Shown piece by piece: positions 32,474-44,862 of a DNA stretch of 64,000 nucleotides. The notes under the pieces are model-generated. The model was not told the origin of the DNA. It saw only the letters and a program-made list of their open reading frames with translations, and did not search any database. Where the stretch lies: NCBI GenBank assembly GCA_022497155.1, contig MU385720.1:930001-994000 (forward strand), written 5' to 3'. The stretch's first letter is position 1. Every line of letters starts with the position of its first letter. The position numbers and the translations under genes were made by a program. This DNA is from Whalleya microplaca (lineage: Eukaryota > Ascomycota > Sordariomycetes > Xylariales > Xylariaceae).

Positions 32474-35377
32474 CTATCGCAGCCCACCAGCCCCCTTCTC
32501 GACAACAAAAGCGACCGGTTTCCTAGCACGACGATTCCGCACGCCCCGGGGCGGAATAACGGTAGCCGCAGCCGCAGCCCTCTTCATCGCCGCCGCCTCC
32601 CCGATCTCATCGTCGTCGTCGTCGTCAGCCCTCTTCTCATCGAACCCCCACCTGGCGACGCCGCCGCCCGCGACCCAGCCCTCGAGGTTGCGGCACTGCG
32701 AGACGTCGATCCAGGCCAGGCGCCCGCAGCCGTCGAGCACGTTCTCGAGCCCGACGGCGGTGACGCGGACGCACCCCCGCACGCTCAGGCGCGCCAGGTC
32801 GTTGAGGTGCAGCGCGATGCACGCGAGGCTGTTGTCGCTGACGGCGCTGCCGCAGAACGCCATCTTCAGCTCGCGCAGCTGCGGCAGGCCCAGCGCGACC
32901 ACCTCCGTCGCCGTGTCCGAGAGCGCGCAGCAGAACGACAGGTCCAGGTGCGTCAGCGCCTTGGCCGCGTTCACGAGCGCCACGATCGCGTTGTCGGACA
33001 GGTACGTGCAGTCGGCTAGGCAGAGGTGCGAGAGGTTCGTGAAGCGGAAGGTCGTCCACGATTGGAAGCCGGCGTCTGTGATCGAGGTGCAGCGGGTTAG
33101 TGTTAGTGACTGTAGGCGGGTTGATGCGTGCGCTGCCATGTGAGCCATCGATCGATCGGTGATATGCTTGCAGTATGATAGATTGAGTCGCTTTAGCTTC
33201 GGGCAACCGATTACGGTACCAGGAGGCGGGAGCGTCACTGTCTGCACCTGGGGCTTCTGGCCGCGAAGGCGCGCCGAGTTCGTTATAACGACTTGCTTTG
33301 TAGCTTGAGGAGCGTGGTCGGGCACAACCCAGCCAACCACGCGCGCGAGGAGGTTGTCGCCGACTTTTCGACAGTTGCTCCAGTCTACCTCCTCCAAGCC
33401 CTTGGCGTTCTCGCTCATATCTAGGATCTGGTTGGCAGATACATCCCAGACAGATTTCATCCGCCAGACCTTGATGTTCTTTCCACATATCTTCCATAAT
33501 GCTGAGAATCCCTCATCGGTGATGTGAAAGCAGTTGCTTAGATCGACCGAGGCTGGCCGCGGCCCGAGGAACGGAGCGATTATATGAGTGAGCACCTCAT
33601 CCGTCACCATACGGTTGTACGGCGTGAGATCCACATCGGTGCAGAGCTTCGTCGACTGTTCAAGCATTTTACGCACGTGTGATGAAAGCTGTCTTAGACG
33701 GAGAAGCTCCACAACGTCAAGATACTGAAATATTGTTACCAAGATATCGTCAGGAAGGAGAGCTTCCTGGGTAGTGTGCGGCCGTTTAGGTAGTATCCTA
33801 GCCTTTTTCGCCGGGGCCTCAGAGTCCGGAGACAAAGACGGAATAGGACATTTGACTGCCGTAGACGTGTTAAGCATGTGCATCCGGGTACCGTTGGGAG
33901 TAGCAACGCCAGGCGATTCACTCGGTGAGGGTGGAGCGAGAGATCCCCGGCGGCGATTCCTTAGGTTTTCCATATCAACACTAAGGTAAGGGTCCGGGTC
34001 TCTTGGTTCCATGTGATCAGACTCATCTTTGATAGGCGAAGCTGGCTTGGAAGGTGTCGTGAACGTGACTTGTGGTGCCGATCCTGTAGGCGTAGAAGGG
34101 GACGGGTCCATGTTTTCTACGTTTGGTGCGTCTTTCATCTCGACGTCACCATCGCCCGGCCTGATCCGGGTTCTTGCGGTATCTTCGACCTGCTTTTTTA
34201 TAGCTGGCGGGCATTTTTTCCATAGCTCGTCTAAGGCCTCACCGCTAATCATGAGACATTCGACGGCGGTGATAGATCTTACAGTCGCGGTTCGTCGGAG
34301 TGATAAGCCTAGACTAGCGACCTCGCCAAAATATTGACCTTGTCTCAGACGCGGTCTTATCAGGGATGACTGACGCGTTACCCGCTTCTCGGGCTGCCCC
34401 TCAGGCGCCTCATGAATTACCTCCGCCTCACCACGCACGATGAAGTATATCTCATTACCCGACGTGCCCTGTCGAATTATATCGGTAAAAGGTGAATAAG
34501 TCTTTGGTTGCGCACTAAGGCCGAGGAAATGAAGGATATCGGGCGGTAATGTTGAGAAGAGGGGCAGCTCTTTCAGGGTTTGTCGCACATTGACAAGGCC
34601 GCTTCCCAACGCGCTGCCTGCGGCTGGGTCTTCGAGCGCCCCCGGACTTGGCGACTTCCTCTTTTTCGTGTTTACCACAGATCCCTCTTTAATGACGCCA
34701 ACCTCACCAGTGGACACCTCACCAGGAACAGCTTCTCGAGCTGCTGTTGGCGCCTTCACGACCTTGATACTATGTCCGCTTTCTTGGCGCTTTTTATTGA
34801 GGATGGTGAGGCGTTCTTGCGCTTCCTGTCGTATCGCCTTCTCCATATCAGGGAATTTGGGGAGCTCCGAGCGGAGGTCCTCTTTTTTGAGCACAAGGAG
34901 GAGGCATTTCGTACGCGCAACGATGGTCGCCGTTCGAGGCATATCCATAAGGACTGCGATCTCGCCAAAGAAGCAGCCCGGCTTCAACTCGGCATATACA
35001 GCCTCACCGTCTCTAGAGGTAACGGAAACGACGCCGCGAACCAGCCAGTACATTGCCTTGGCCTCCTCCCCTTCGGTCAGGACATGGTCGTGTGCGGCGG
35101 ACACCTGGGGCCTTAAATGCTTGCCGATGGCTACCAAGAATTCCTCGGGGGCTGACATGAAAAGTGGGAAGGACCTCATGCGATCGAGCAAGTCAAGTGG
35201 CATATCAGGAATGGTCGAAGCCGTCAGAGGCGAGGGGCGCACCGGCCGAGTCGGGTTTGTCTCGCTATTGAACGACCGGATTAGGGACACGGGGTCCCCA
35301 GGCTGGCCATGAACTGGGTGATGAGCCAGGGCCCTATAGGGCGAAGGCGGAGAGTGCGGGACTCTATTCCGCTTCAT
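32474..35377 (-). CDS. Double cyclic-nucleotide-binding, F-box and LRR protein
   Basis: Single-exon gene; I take the first ATG in frame, at 35377, giving 967 residues. The frame is open 44 codons further up without an ATG, so an upstream exon cannot be excluded. Domain order: cNMP domain 1 about 69-185, with the phosphate-binding FFGEIAVLMDMPRTATIV; cNMP domain 2 about 270-400, with YFGEVASLGLSLRRTATV; a disordered Ser/Pro-rich linker with an acidic patch; an F-box about 539-580 (LLPDDILVTIFQYLDVVELL); then leucine-rich repeats to about residue 900 (CKHITDRSMAHMAAH, CTSITDAGFQSW and similar). A basic tail follows (RNRRARKPVAFVVEKG). This suggests a cytosolic ubiquitin-ligase adaptor controlled by cyclic nucleotides, which is inference from the domains. 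Confidence 0.9.
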   Translation of the reverse strand: MKRNRVPHSPPSPYRALAHHPVHGQPGDPVSLIRSFNSETNPTRPVRPSPLTASTIPDMPLDLLDRMRSFPLFMSAPEEFLVAIGKHLRPQVSAAHDHVLTEGEEAKAMYWLVRGVVSVTSRDGEAVYAELKPGCFFGEIAVLMDMPRTATIVARTKCLLLVLKKEDLRSELPKFPDMEKAIRQEAQERLTILNKKRQESGHSIKVVKAPTAAREAVPGEVSTGEVGVIKEGSVVNTKKRKSPSPGALEDPAAGSALGSGLVNVRQTLKELPLFSTLPPDILHFLGLSAQPKTYSPFTDIIRQGTSGNEIYFIVRGEAEVIHEAPEGQPEKRVTRQSSLIRPRLRQGQYFGEVASLGLSLRRTATVRSITAVECLMISGEALDELWKKCPPAIKKQVEDTARTRIRPGDGDVEMKDAPNVENMDPSPSTPTGSAPQVTFTTPSKPASPIKDESDHMEPRDPDPYLSVDMENLRNRRRGSLAPPSPSESPGVATPNGTRMHMLNTSTAVKCPIPSLSPDSEAPAKKARILPKRPHTTQEALLPDDILVTIFQYLDVVELLRLRQLSSHVRKMLEQSTKLCTDVDLTPYNRMVTDEVLTHIIAPFLGPRPASVDLSNCFHITDEGFSALWKICGKNIKVWRMKSVWDVSANQILDMSENAKGLEEVDWSNCRKVGDNLLARVVGWVVPDHAPQATKQVVITNSARLRGQKPQVQTVTLPPPGTVIGCPKLKRLNLSYCKHITDRSMAHMAAHASTRLQSLTLTRCTSITDAGFQSWTTFRFTNLSHLCLADCTYLSDNAIVALVNAAKALTHLDLSFCCALSDTATEVVALGLPQLRELKMAFCGSAVSDNSLACIALHLNDLARLSVRGCVRVTAVGLENVLDGCGRLAWIDVSQCRNLEGWVAGGGVARWGFDEKRADDDDDDEIGEAAAMKRAAAAATVIPPRGVRNRRARKPVAFVVEKGAGGLR

Positions 35378-36780
35378 GGCTGCTTGCGACCCCTGCCGGG
35401 AATGCCCAATGCTATTCCGCGTATCACCAATCTCAGACAATAAGCAATGATATCTATCTTCCGCCCCTGATATGGGTTTATTGGCCTGGCGCTGTCCTGT
35501 TCTTTCCAAATTGAGGGGAGCGGCTCGAGTATGGCACTTTAGGCAAGAAACCGGGTCATGCTATACCCTGCCGAAATCGCGTATTCCCCACGCATGGATA
35601 CCAGAAACACGAAGCAAGGTTGGACCCTCTAACAGCAATCTAATTTGTCATGTATGAAGCTAAGAGTTCGAGCTTAGATTGAGATATAGAGGAATGAGGA
35701 GCACAGGGGACGGTCGGAGGAATATTCGGGCGTGTCGATGCTATGTCATTGGATGTCATCAAGTAGTTGTCCCAGACACCTCCTCGACTCTTGTTTGGGG
35801 ATTTGGAGAAGCTCTCACGCCAGGAGACAGCGATGCACAGCGGGGGGACACAGGTCGCGTGCTTCGATATGAACGTTCTTCGTATGGATATTCCGGAGGC
35901 TTTCCGAAGTGGCTTCTGACCCCCAGCGAAACTTTGATTAGTTCTCATGTCATCGCCATGCGGTGTCACGCGAATCGCGAGTATGAAACTTACGACTGAT
36001 CGAATGGGAAGGCCGGTATTCTCTCCCTTAAAGAGCGGTGGCGAGGCTCCGAATGGAAGAGGCAATTCGGATAATACCGTCAACGTGTGTGCGTCGTACA
36101 TGTAACGAGGCGCAAGCATTCATGGGACTGGTCAAGAGATAGATTGGTTCGAGGATTCGTTGAAGTGATAGATCGGAGGGATGAGATGTTATTCCAACGG
36201 CACTGACACACTACAAACAGCAACAATGGCCACGGCAAACATGAAGGAAGCTGGGGCGGGCTCTCCCAGGAAAAGAGAGGGCGAGAGAGGCAAAGAGAGA
36301 GATAGAGAGGATGGAGGATTAGTGGAAAGGCTTTGTTGTATGCGACTTATCGCGCACATGCAGCTGCACAAAACCGCAGGTGGAGCTGATCTGGGCAAAG
36401 AGTAGTACTAAGTATGTATGTCCAAAGTGTGAGTATAATAAGAGTGTGTATATGAGAAGAAGAGCGATGAGAGAGCTGGTATCGAGGTCGCGAGGTCGCA
36501 ATAGTCCAGTACTAAGCAAGACTAGGTTGCTAACTATACAGTGTCTGAGACACGCCTCGGGCTGATGTAGATCGCCCCTAAAGAGTGGAGTGGAACCTTA
36601 AATCTTCATCATCAACACCGCCTGCTTCGGCGTGTCTTGACTTCATGACAAAATGGAAAAAAAATAAAAAATAAAAAAGGGCGGACGGGCAGACGGGGGG
36701 CGAATGGGTTGTGTGGGCGCGGGTGCGGGTGTGCAATGGAATTGGAGATCATGGAATCCATGTGGTGTGTGGGTACAGCA

Positions 36781-36796
36781 GTATGTATGTATGTAC
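36781..36796. repeat. GTAT tetranucleotide repeat
   Basis: Three full GTAT units followed by a partial copy and TACAT. Confidence 0.85.
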
Positions 36797-37116
36797 ATAG
36801 GCAGGAGCACCTCTGTAGGTTATGTATGCAGTTACATTACGTACTAGAGTCTACTGCAGAGTCTACACTGTAGGAAGTAGCAGTTGAGCAGTCGCGGTTA
36901 CCCCCTGTCCCCCTGTCACCCCTGTAGAGGGAGCTCTATCTAAGCACGGGGCGCAGGCTGGCTCATTTCAACGGGTGTTAATGCGAGGGGCCGCCGCTGC
37001 GCGATCAAGCGAGAAAGTCTAACTTTAGTATACCTGTAGGGTCCCGGTAGGGTCCAGGGTTTATAGAGCCTATGTACATCACTTACCTCTCCGAATGTAC
37101 ATACCAGCCTACCTCT

Positions 37117-37134
37117 ACATACATACATACATAC
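37117..37134. repeat. ACAT/CATA tetranucleotide repeat
   Basis: Four to five copies of ACAT in a row. Its reverse complement is the same ATGT/TATG motif seen at 36781. Confidence 0.85.
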
Positions 37135-38334
37135 GTAGTAGTACCTACCGGGCAGCCAGGCCTACCTAGCCTTATTATAGGTAGGGTCCCAGGTGCCAGG
37201 CTAACACAATTGATGTCACTTACGCAGTGCATTCACACACACAAAGGAACAAGATGGGCAATCTTGGCCTATGTAGGTATGACGAAAACGAATCGATACC
37301 GAGCACAAAAGAGTTGCGACTGATGATCATGATGATAGGATAGATACACAAGCCTCGTCTATTTACTATGTATACCTAAGTTACTAGGTATGTATGTATT
37401 CTTGATGCTAATTTCTGATTCCTAAGTTGTGTTGGAGCAATGAAACAATGAGACAGACTGCTGCTGCACAATGGATACAATAATAAATCTGGGTAAGAAA
37501 TAAATCAATCCTAACAGCCTACCCAGTCCACTCAATTGCCGTCTCCGTGATGACTCGCAGGATCTCGTCAGATCACCAGGTAAGCAGGTAAGGTACCTGA
37601 ATCCTCGCTCTGCCCGTGTTGAGGCTGGGTCTGCAGCCTTCGATGCAACCCCTACCTCTCGTCATCATTACCTATTTGTCAGTATACCTCATACACGCGC
37701 ACGGGAGCCTCACATCAGATGCCTATAGACTAACACCTAAGTTTTCCAAATATGTGTTGCGCTTGTCGGTAGCAACAAGAACGAATTGGCTCTTATGTAT
37801 ATGATATGCGACGCTAGGTGAAAATAACGTCTACTTACGGATTTCCTTACCAAGTTCGAGATAAGGGGTGAGTAACACCGCAAGGCTATGCACATCCATG
37901 TATACGCCAATCGTATAAGTCCCAGCTTTCTCTTCAACTTCTTCGTACAACACCAAATACCTAAGATACCTACCCACAGCCAGAGGTAAGGACAGTTTGC
38001 TTCTTACAGTAGTCGTAATCCATCTAGCCTGCCGGTACACGCTAGACCTCTTTAACAATGGGTTGGTGGTACAGTTCTCTATACCCGTTCGGCGCGTGAT
38101 AACACGAAGTACCAACCAAATCTATACCCTCTTCCGTACATAACTTACAGAAAAGCATGACATATCGTAATCGAACTGTCCAGAACAGTTTCGATAGATA
38201 CATACATATGTAGCCAAGTTTCAATGGCAGCTATGTACATGTAGTGGGCTACAACTTCCAACGGGCCTTGGTTGTATGCAATGTACATACACAATAAGCT
38301 GTTATCCCTGTGTATCATTGCCATCCATCCCCTG

Positions 38335-38354
38335 CTTTTTTTTTTTTTTTTTTG
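38335..38354. repeat. T-run of about 18-20 bases
   Basis: An almost uninterrupted T tract ending just before GCCTGCCGC. It may be the tail of an old retroposed sequence on the minus strand or simple slippage. Confidence 0.85.
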
Positions 38355-41300
38355 CCTGCCGCGCTGCCGCGGAACCCCTTGGAAATTTGGGGGTTCTCCC
38401 ACCGCCAAGTCGTGTTGCAGTTTTCGAGAAGAATTCTAGCGTCCGTCTTCTCCACCATCGTCCCGCACCATTTTCTGGCATATCTCGTGTCAACATCTGC
38501 TCCGAGCTTGGACACAGCTGGAGCCGGGCGCGCCACACACATCTTACCAGGGGTCATAAGCGCGAGAGATTAGCAAGTCTTTCTCTCGAGAACATAGTCT
38601 TCATTAATCAAATCTTGCGTTTCTGGTTCCCGAAAGGACATCATTCCCCCAACTCAAGACGAAGCATGCATGTCCCTTTTTCGGTGATGTTATATGTACA
38701 GTAGGCACATCGGCGACCTACATTTGACAAGTCGACCACTCTTGAGCATTCAGTGGTTGCCTGGTCTGTGCCATTTAGATATCTCGGGACTCGACATCCT
38801 TATCGTCTTGCAGACGCATAGCAGACGGCGATATACCGTTTTTCTGGGCTTAGCCTCCCATCTCCATGTTCCATCAAACCTTCTAGAAGCGTACGACATC
38901 GCATCGCTGCGGTTAGTAAGGTTGCGGATGTACACCAGCAATTCCACGTCGAGTCATGACAGGGGATGGATAACGCAAGCAAACATCCCGGCGACTCGAA
39001 ACAACGCGCTTCTCGTAACTTGTGGTGGTTTCTGTAGCTGCACCTGCAGGTCTCGCCTTGTCAGATACCCAAAAGTGTTTGGTCCACCATGTCTTGATCC
39101 ACCGTGAACGGCTAGGCTATCGTCGAGTAGGTACATGTAACCCGAACTTGACCTCGAAGAGGAAGGTAGAGGTTCTCGTCGAGCCTCCCCCTGAAAGGGA
39201 ATCTTCGTATTACCACAAGCTGACCATTGCGGTGGAAACTATTCGCACAGTTACCGAATGGGGATTATATAACAACACGTGATACAGTCAACGTACTGCG
39301 TAAGGGCCGATGAAAACCTCATCTAACCTCCACTGCTCCTAGGGGGCTGCGATGAGAAATCACAGAGTTTGGTGGCGTGATCTTCGCGACAAGGGGCATT
39401 GTCAATGTCACCTCCCGTTATACGTTGTAGCATTTACCGTTTTCTGATCCTTCGTCCCAGTCCATCTACTTGTTGCAAAGGGATCGCTGATCCTTACCCT
39501 GGAGTCGAGATGTCGTTACGCAAAATCCCCCACTTGGTTACCTGGGAAAGGGGGCCCACGTTAAACCAACTGGTTGTCTAGTCTCTTGAGCATTTCTAAA
39601 AGTCGTAGGCAATCGCAGAGTGAGCGTGTAGGTGTTGGTAAGCCATCCGTACAAACCAGTACTAGATATATGATGAGAGAAAGGCAGAAGCCCTCCTAGA
39701 CCGGTGTCCACCGAGTATCGAAACCATCAATGGCTCTTCTTGATCGAGCTCGAGATTGCAGGGGTTCTCTCATAACGGTCTCTCATTAAGGTCCCCCGTT
39801 CTATTTATACCAAGCACCTGAAAGCAATAACCACTTGCAAAGGGGTCACTACACTATGTCTTTCGGATGCGTATGTAAGGACCTATGATGAGCAGAGGGC
39901 GAACGCTCATCATCTCAGACGTCGGCCTCGAAGGCAACCACAGAACAAAGGGCCAGGCAAGCTTTCTCCAGATAGTACTGAAACCGGGAGAAAGAATTGG
40001 CTCTGGTTTGCGCCGAAGTTTAGACTCAGCATACGGACGGTTGCACTCGCGACGTATTGTGTTCGGTGTCATTACCAGCCACGGTCACGATGATCTTCTA
40101 TATATATCCGCACCGATAGCAGTATTCAACATGAAACTGAAAGGCCTCTCATAAAGCGGGAGGGACCTGATTGTCAAAAATAAAAGTAAGTATATAGACA
40201 CAGACAACTTATAAAGATGGGAACGATTGCCTACCTAACAGCAACGCAACGGCTTCCCCCTTCTCGGAGGAGTACAGGAGGGGCCCAAGTAAAATCGCAA
40301 TATATTGCTTAGAAAGCAATACGTCGACCCAAGTGCTAACGTCGTAAACTATGCGCAGGGGACAGAGAAGACAGTTTAAGTATCTATCAGCTCACAAGAT
40401 CCGCCTCCTCCAGCGACATGAATCTAAATCCATCCGTAGCTTCCTAGCCCAGCGGGAAGCCGGCGCGCCCAAACAAACTAACGCTCTTCAAATGCAAGAC
40501 CTTCGACGCCTCATCGACTGCTCATAGACATCGCAACAACCACCAGTCCAACAGCTAGTACCTGTATACGCTACAGAAAACTCAGCTCAAAAAGCCAATG
40601 GGTACCCACTATTGCTACACGAATCGAATTTCCGAAAACTGCTGCCTAGCAGATACGATATGACACATTTTAGATTTGCTGAGCTTCGGCTAATCCCCAC
40701 CAAATCACGGTGTGCTTCCACGACTACTACGTGTCTTCCCATGAGATGTGTAAATCCGGATAGCTCACTGCTGGTTCCCTCGTCGTCGCTACTGACTAGC
40801 AGGCATCTAGTTGGCGGAATTGCTCCTTAGTGTTCGTTGCCTGTAACTTGAGTCGAAAAGTTGGGATATTTAGCTTTAGGGATGGTAGGACGAGTATGAT
40901 GGGAAGGGCTGACTTAAGAGCGAAAGTGGCATTGATACGCAAGCCCTTTCCATAGTATGCTACATGTATTGTACAAGACTTAGTGGCCACTGGAATTTCT
41001 ATGTAATAATGATAAGTGTAAATGTAATACAGCATCTTTTATAAGATTTAGGAGCATTTAACACATCGTGAATAAATATTCTAATTGAGGGTGTTACGAT
41101 ATACAACATATATATTTGGAATGTGTTATCTCTCACTTTCATTCCATGCTCAATCCTGTTTCAATCGTCCAGGTCCAGCGCCAAACATCGTACCTCACAA
41201 TCGCACCATACCGACCATGGCTTTCCCATCCATTAGAGTCCAGGTTGAACCTTTATAATAAGGGTAATAGTCCCCAATAGTGTAACCCGATTAAGCCTAT

Positions 41301-41815
41301 CCCCCCAATACCCAAAAACGCCGTTCCAGCACAATGGCGGCTCCGAGGCCCTTTTCTTGAATGTATGTAGTCGAGGCTTTCCGAGCTTAGCGCTTATATA
41401 ACTTTTAGACCGATAGGCTGTATAATGATACATATGTATATGGGTATCAATGGGGGGGGATTGCGAATGTGTCGAAGTGTGTAGGTAGTAGAGGGGAAGC
41501 CGTCCCAAGATCCACATGAGAATACCAGAAGTCGTAAGATGCAGCCCTTAAAACCCCGCGAATCGTCGAGGTCGTGCGTTATGTTGCTGACTCTATGTAG
41601 GTACCAGGGGCTCGAATGGTCATCAGTGATTCGACAGCTGTATGAGCTTATCCGCAGAAACGCTAGCTCTCGTACTCATGAACGCTGAGCAGGTTCGAGC
41701 AGAGAGCACGGGAATCGTAATATCGACCAAGTTATCGATCAAGTCGTCGTTTTCATCCACGGGAGGAACCTTTGACCTTCCAGTTACTCAATACCACCAT
41801 TACCGAGGGTACCCG

Positions 41816-42052
41816 TCATGAGCCCATGCCGCAGATGCCAAAGTCGCAGCTAGTGTCATCTCCCACCTGACAGCACATTGATCCCGCAGCACAGAAGCAC
41901 CCCGTAGGTACCAACGTTGACTCCTTCAGGTCGCTCAGCATGGCTTGCACGGGTGGTTTCTTCAGTGGTAACGGTGACTGAAAATGAGGGAGGGAGAGTG
42001 CTGAAGCACTCGCGAGAGCCATTAGAGACGCAATTAGAGTCGAGGACCGCAT
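41816..42052 (-). CDS. Small secreted cysteine-rich protein, 78 aa
   Basis: ATG at 42052, stop at 41816. The frame stays open upstream, but this ATG starts a clean signal peptide, MRSSTLIASLMALASASALS, probably cleaved near the ALS/LPH junction. A proline- and lysine-rich spacer follows, then a compact cysteine cluster near the end with spacing C-x-C-x5-C-C-x7-C-x4-C (TGCFCAAGSMCC then SCDFGICG). Six cysteines in the last 30 residues suggest three disulfides. It stands alone, between long gene-free stretches. The features fit a candidate effector or extracellular peptide; no family is recognised. Confidence 0.7.
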   Translation of the reverse strand: MRSSTLIASLMALASASALSLPHFQSPLPLKKPPVQAMLSDLKESTLVPTGCFCAAGSMCCQVGDDTSCDFGICGMGS

Positions 42053-43759
42053 GTTGTTATTTGGAATGGCTGCTGGGTAAAATGGTATGAAATAATTAAC
42101 TTGTAGGATGTGACTTGTGAACAATCAACTGCCGACTGTGGAAAGCTGGCAGCGTGTAGAGATACGTGAGCAGAATGCTAACAACTAATACCAGGATTAC
42201 AGCATATGAACTCTGGCTTCCAAATTTATATAAATGGAAAACAATGCAAAACACCAAAGGAGGGATTGTTAGGAAACGCGGTAGGCTTCAAGAGAGAACG
42301 TTGACGTGAAGCTTTCGCTGACAGAATTGGCATATAAAGGATATTTGTACGACTCAGCGCCAAATGAAGGTCCATACCCAGGTATTGGCTCGATGCATGC
42401 TCACTAGGCTGAGAGGATCTAGACCCCGGCCTTAATACAACCTTGCTAGGAACCTACCGTAATAACGAGCCAACCTGGGCCAAGGCAACGAGCTAAATTA
42501 AGGTCACCGGCTGAGAGATCATCGCTAGTACATACATGTATTGGGGTCCAATGAAGTCATTGCGTTGGTGCATAAGAATGACCCAGACCGAAAAGCTCGC
42601 AGATAGGTACAGTACCGGTAAGGCGCTCATCCCACAGCCTTGATCCTTTAAACAAAGTTCCCGACATGACTGCATGAGCCAATGAGTACCGTACGGCCCC
42701 GGCGTCTAATCGATCGGGAGTTCATTAAGCATAACATCAGAATAGCTTGACGCTCTGAACTTGAGACACTTTACATCTAAGTTGGAGTTTAGTACAGTTT
42801 ACCAGGTAGCTAACAAATGTGGCTTGGCCAGAATCATCCGGCGCCCCGGATGACAAGGATACAATAGGCAGTACCATCTGGAGTCTAACTTGTTAGGCAG
42901 ATGAATGCGAGTCTATTGCATATAATGTTGGTAGACAGTTTAGCAAACTTGAACTTCGGGGAGACAGCGTACTAGCCCGTGGCGCAAGCAAGTTGTGAAG
43001 TTGAACAAAGGTCCGGGGGTTTCGACTAAAAAGGGTTGTTAAAATTCGAAGCTATACCTCCGAAGACGATGACCTCAAATGCACATAGTGATGAGGATGA
43101 GACAGGGTAGACAAGCTGGACGAGGAATTATCTAGGATTGACCAGTTATCGTAAGGACCGTTTCCCACGTGGTCTGATGGCTGAACCAAGCTGCCGGTTG
43201 GCATTGTTGCATCAAATGTTTGAGTTCGGAGAAACCCGGATTTAAGGATATCTTCGAGACAGATGTTTAGTTGATGGTTATTGGTTTTACATTGACCCTG
43301 TAATTTGATATTAATTATACTTGACACTATCTATTGCCAGCTATATGCCTGAAACAGCTGCCTTCGTGTAAACAGTAAATGGTCGTCTGTTTTGTAACGG
43401 TAATTTCTATGTCGTGCTCAGTTGGGGACACAAATCAGCTCCGGCTCAAGATATCTGGGCTGTCTGGCAGGTCTGGCAGGCCTGGCTGCCTGGCTACATA
43501 GTGAGCTTGGACCAGGCTCGGGCTTAAATCCGTGTGGCGTGGCTGTGTGGCTTACCTAAGGTTCTAGCGAATTCCAGTGCCCCCCACCCCACTTCAATCC
43601 GTTTAGTCGCTCCAGCCAGTAGAATCTCAATTTGTACCTACATAGTCATCAACATCATCAGTGGATAACTTCCACAATTGTTCCCATTTCAATCTTTAAC
43701 CCCGACATCCTCATCCACGTTTTCTTTGTTTCTCCCCATCGACAGAGTCAACCACAACG
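42053..43759. other. intergenic, no supported gene
   Basis: About 1.7 kb. The frame at 43052-43327 (minus) shows no family. From 43560 on, the pyrimidine-rich stretch with CCCCACCCC should be the promoter and 5' leader of the GHITM-like gene. Confidence 0.55.
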
Positions 43760-44862
43760 ATGTCCTTCACGATTACGATCCGCCAAGGGCCTGCGCGCCT
43801 GGCGTCCAGGTTGCCAGAGCTCACCAAATCGTCTTTCCGAACCGCCGCTCCCGTTCGAGCATTCCATCAATCCGCCCGCAGACCATCCAATTTCTTCACA
43901 TCGAGAACGACCCTCACCTCGACACTCCTACGGACGACGCCTAAAAATGCACTCGCGCAGTCCTCGAGAACCTACATGCAGCAGTCTACGCCTGTCGCCG
44001 CTGACTCGGGCTCGACGCTGCGCAAACTGTTGACGGGCGGTGCGATCTTTGGTGGCACCCTCATCGCCATCAACGCTGTTTTCAACCGGGAGACTCGGGA
44101 AGATGGCGGCATGCCTCCCTTCGAGCGAGCCTACCTGAACCAGACCTTCCTCCACACCGGCCTCGGTATTGGTATCATCGGGTTGACTGCGCGACAAATG
44201 GTCAATACTGGATTCGTTTACAGGATAATGGTTACAAACCCATGGGTTGTGGCAATTGGTGGTTTAGCCCTCAGCTTCGGCACCATGCTTGGAACTCGCG
44301 CCATCGATCCGGATAAGTGAGTATTCCCTCTGTGTGTTTCTGTAGCCATTGTGCTGCATACTGACTCGAAAATAGCTACGTGCCCAAGTATGCTCTCTGG
44401 ACTGCGTTCAATGCCACCCAGGCTGCTTTCGTTGCCCCTCTCCTCGCCTTTGCCCCCGGTGCCCTGATCGCCCGTGCTGGTCTGTACACTGTCGCCATGA
44501 TGGGATCCATCTCCTTCGTCGGCGCTACCGCCAAGCAGGAGAAATACATGTACATTGGAGGCCCCCTCCTTGCCGGTGCCGCCATTGTTGCTGCCTCCGG
44601 TTTTGCGCCCCTCATCATCCCCGCAACGGCCGTCCGGACTTTGGCATTCACGGAGAACATCTGGCTCTACGGTGGCCTAGCAGTCTTTGGCGGCTTCACG
44701 CTCTACGATGTCCAGAAGGTGCTGTACCACTCTCGCATGGCCGAGCGTGGCATCATCAAGAAGGACCCCGTCAACGAGAGCATCTCCCTCGAGTTGGACT
44801 TCCTGAACATCTTCATCAGAATGGTCCAACTCCTGATGATGCAGCAGAACCGCAGGAAGTAG
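43760..44862 (+). CDS. GHITM/TMBIM5-like mitochondrial Bax-inhibitor family protein
   Basis: Two exons, 43760-44316 and 44376-44862, give 347 residues. The intron is 59 bases (GTGAGT to AATAG), phase 2. The N-terminus (MSFTITIRQGPARLASRLPE, then SFRTAAPVRAFHQSARRPS) is a mitochondrial presequence. After about 90 residues come seven hydrophobic segments with the family's motifs, such as FLHTGLGIGIIGLTARQMV and FAPGALIARAGLYTVAMMG. The closing block LYDVQKVLYHSRMAERG and the acidic ending SLELDFLNIFIRMVQLL are conserved in this family. It acts in the mitochondrial inner membrane; the animal relative is tied to cristae and calcium/proton exchange. The fungal role is not known to me. Confidence 0.93.

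Larger units (their letters stand above)
35378..41815. other. 6.4 kb gene-free interval with simple repeats
   Basis: No frame here is convincing. The frame at 35640-36119 (minus) likely lies in the 5' region of the cNMP/F-box gene. Others (38276-38704, 38694-39107, 39885-40154) have no family signal and irregular composition. The interval has many TATG/CATA runs, short A and T tracts, and multiple GGTAGG or CCTACC steps between 36.7 and 37.7 kb. It holds nothing I can call. Confidence 0.6.

Noticed and set aside
35640..36119. 159-codon minus frame upstream of the cNMP/F-box gene
   Set aside because: No family features; more likely part of that gene's leader or promoter.
38276..39107. Two plus-strand frames over 130 codons
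   Set aside because: They include a poly(T) tract translated as a phenylalanine run and have no motif.
39885..40154. 89-codon plus frame
   Set aside because: Weakly protein-like but with no start context, neighbours or family.
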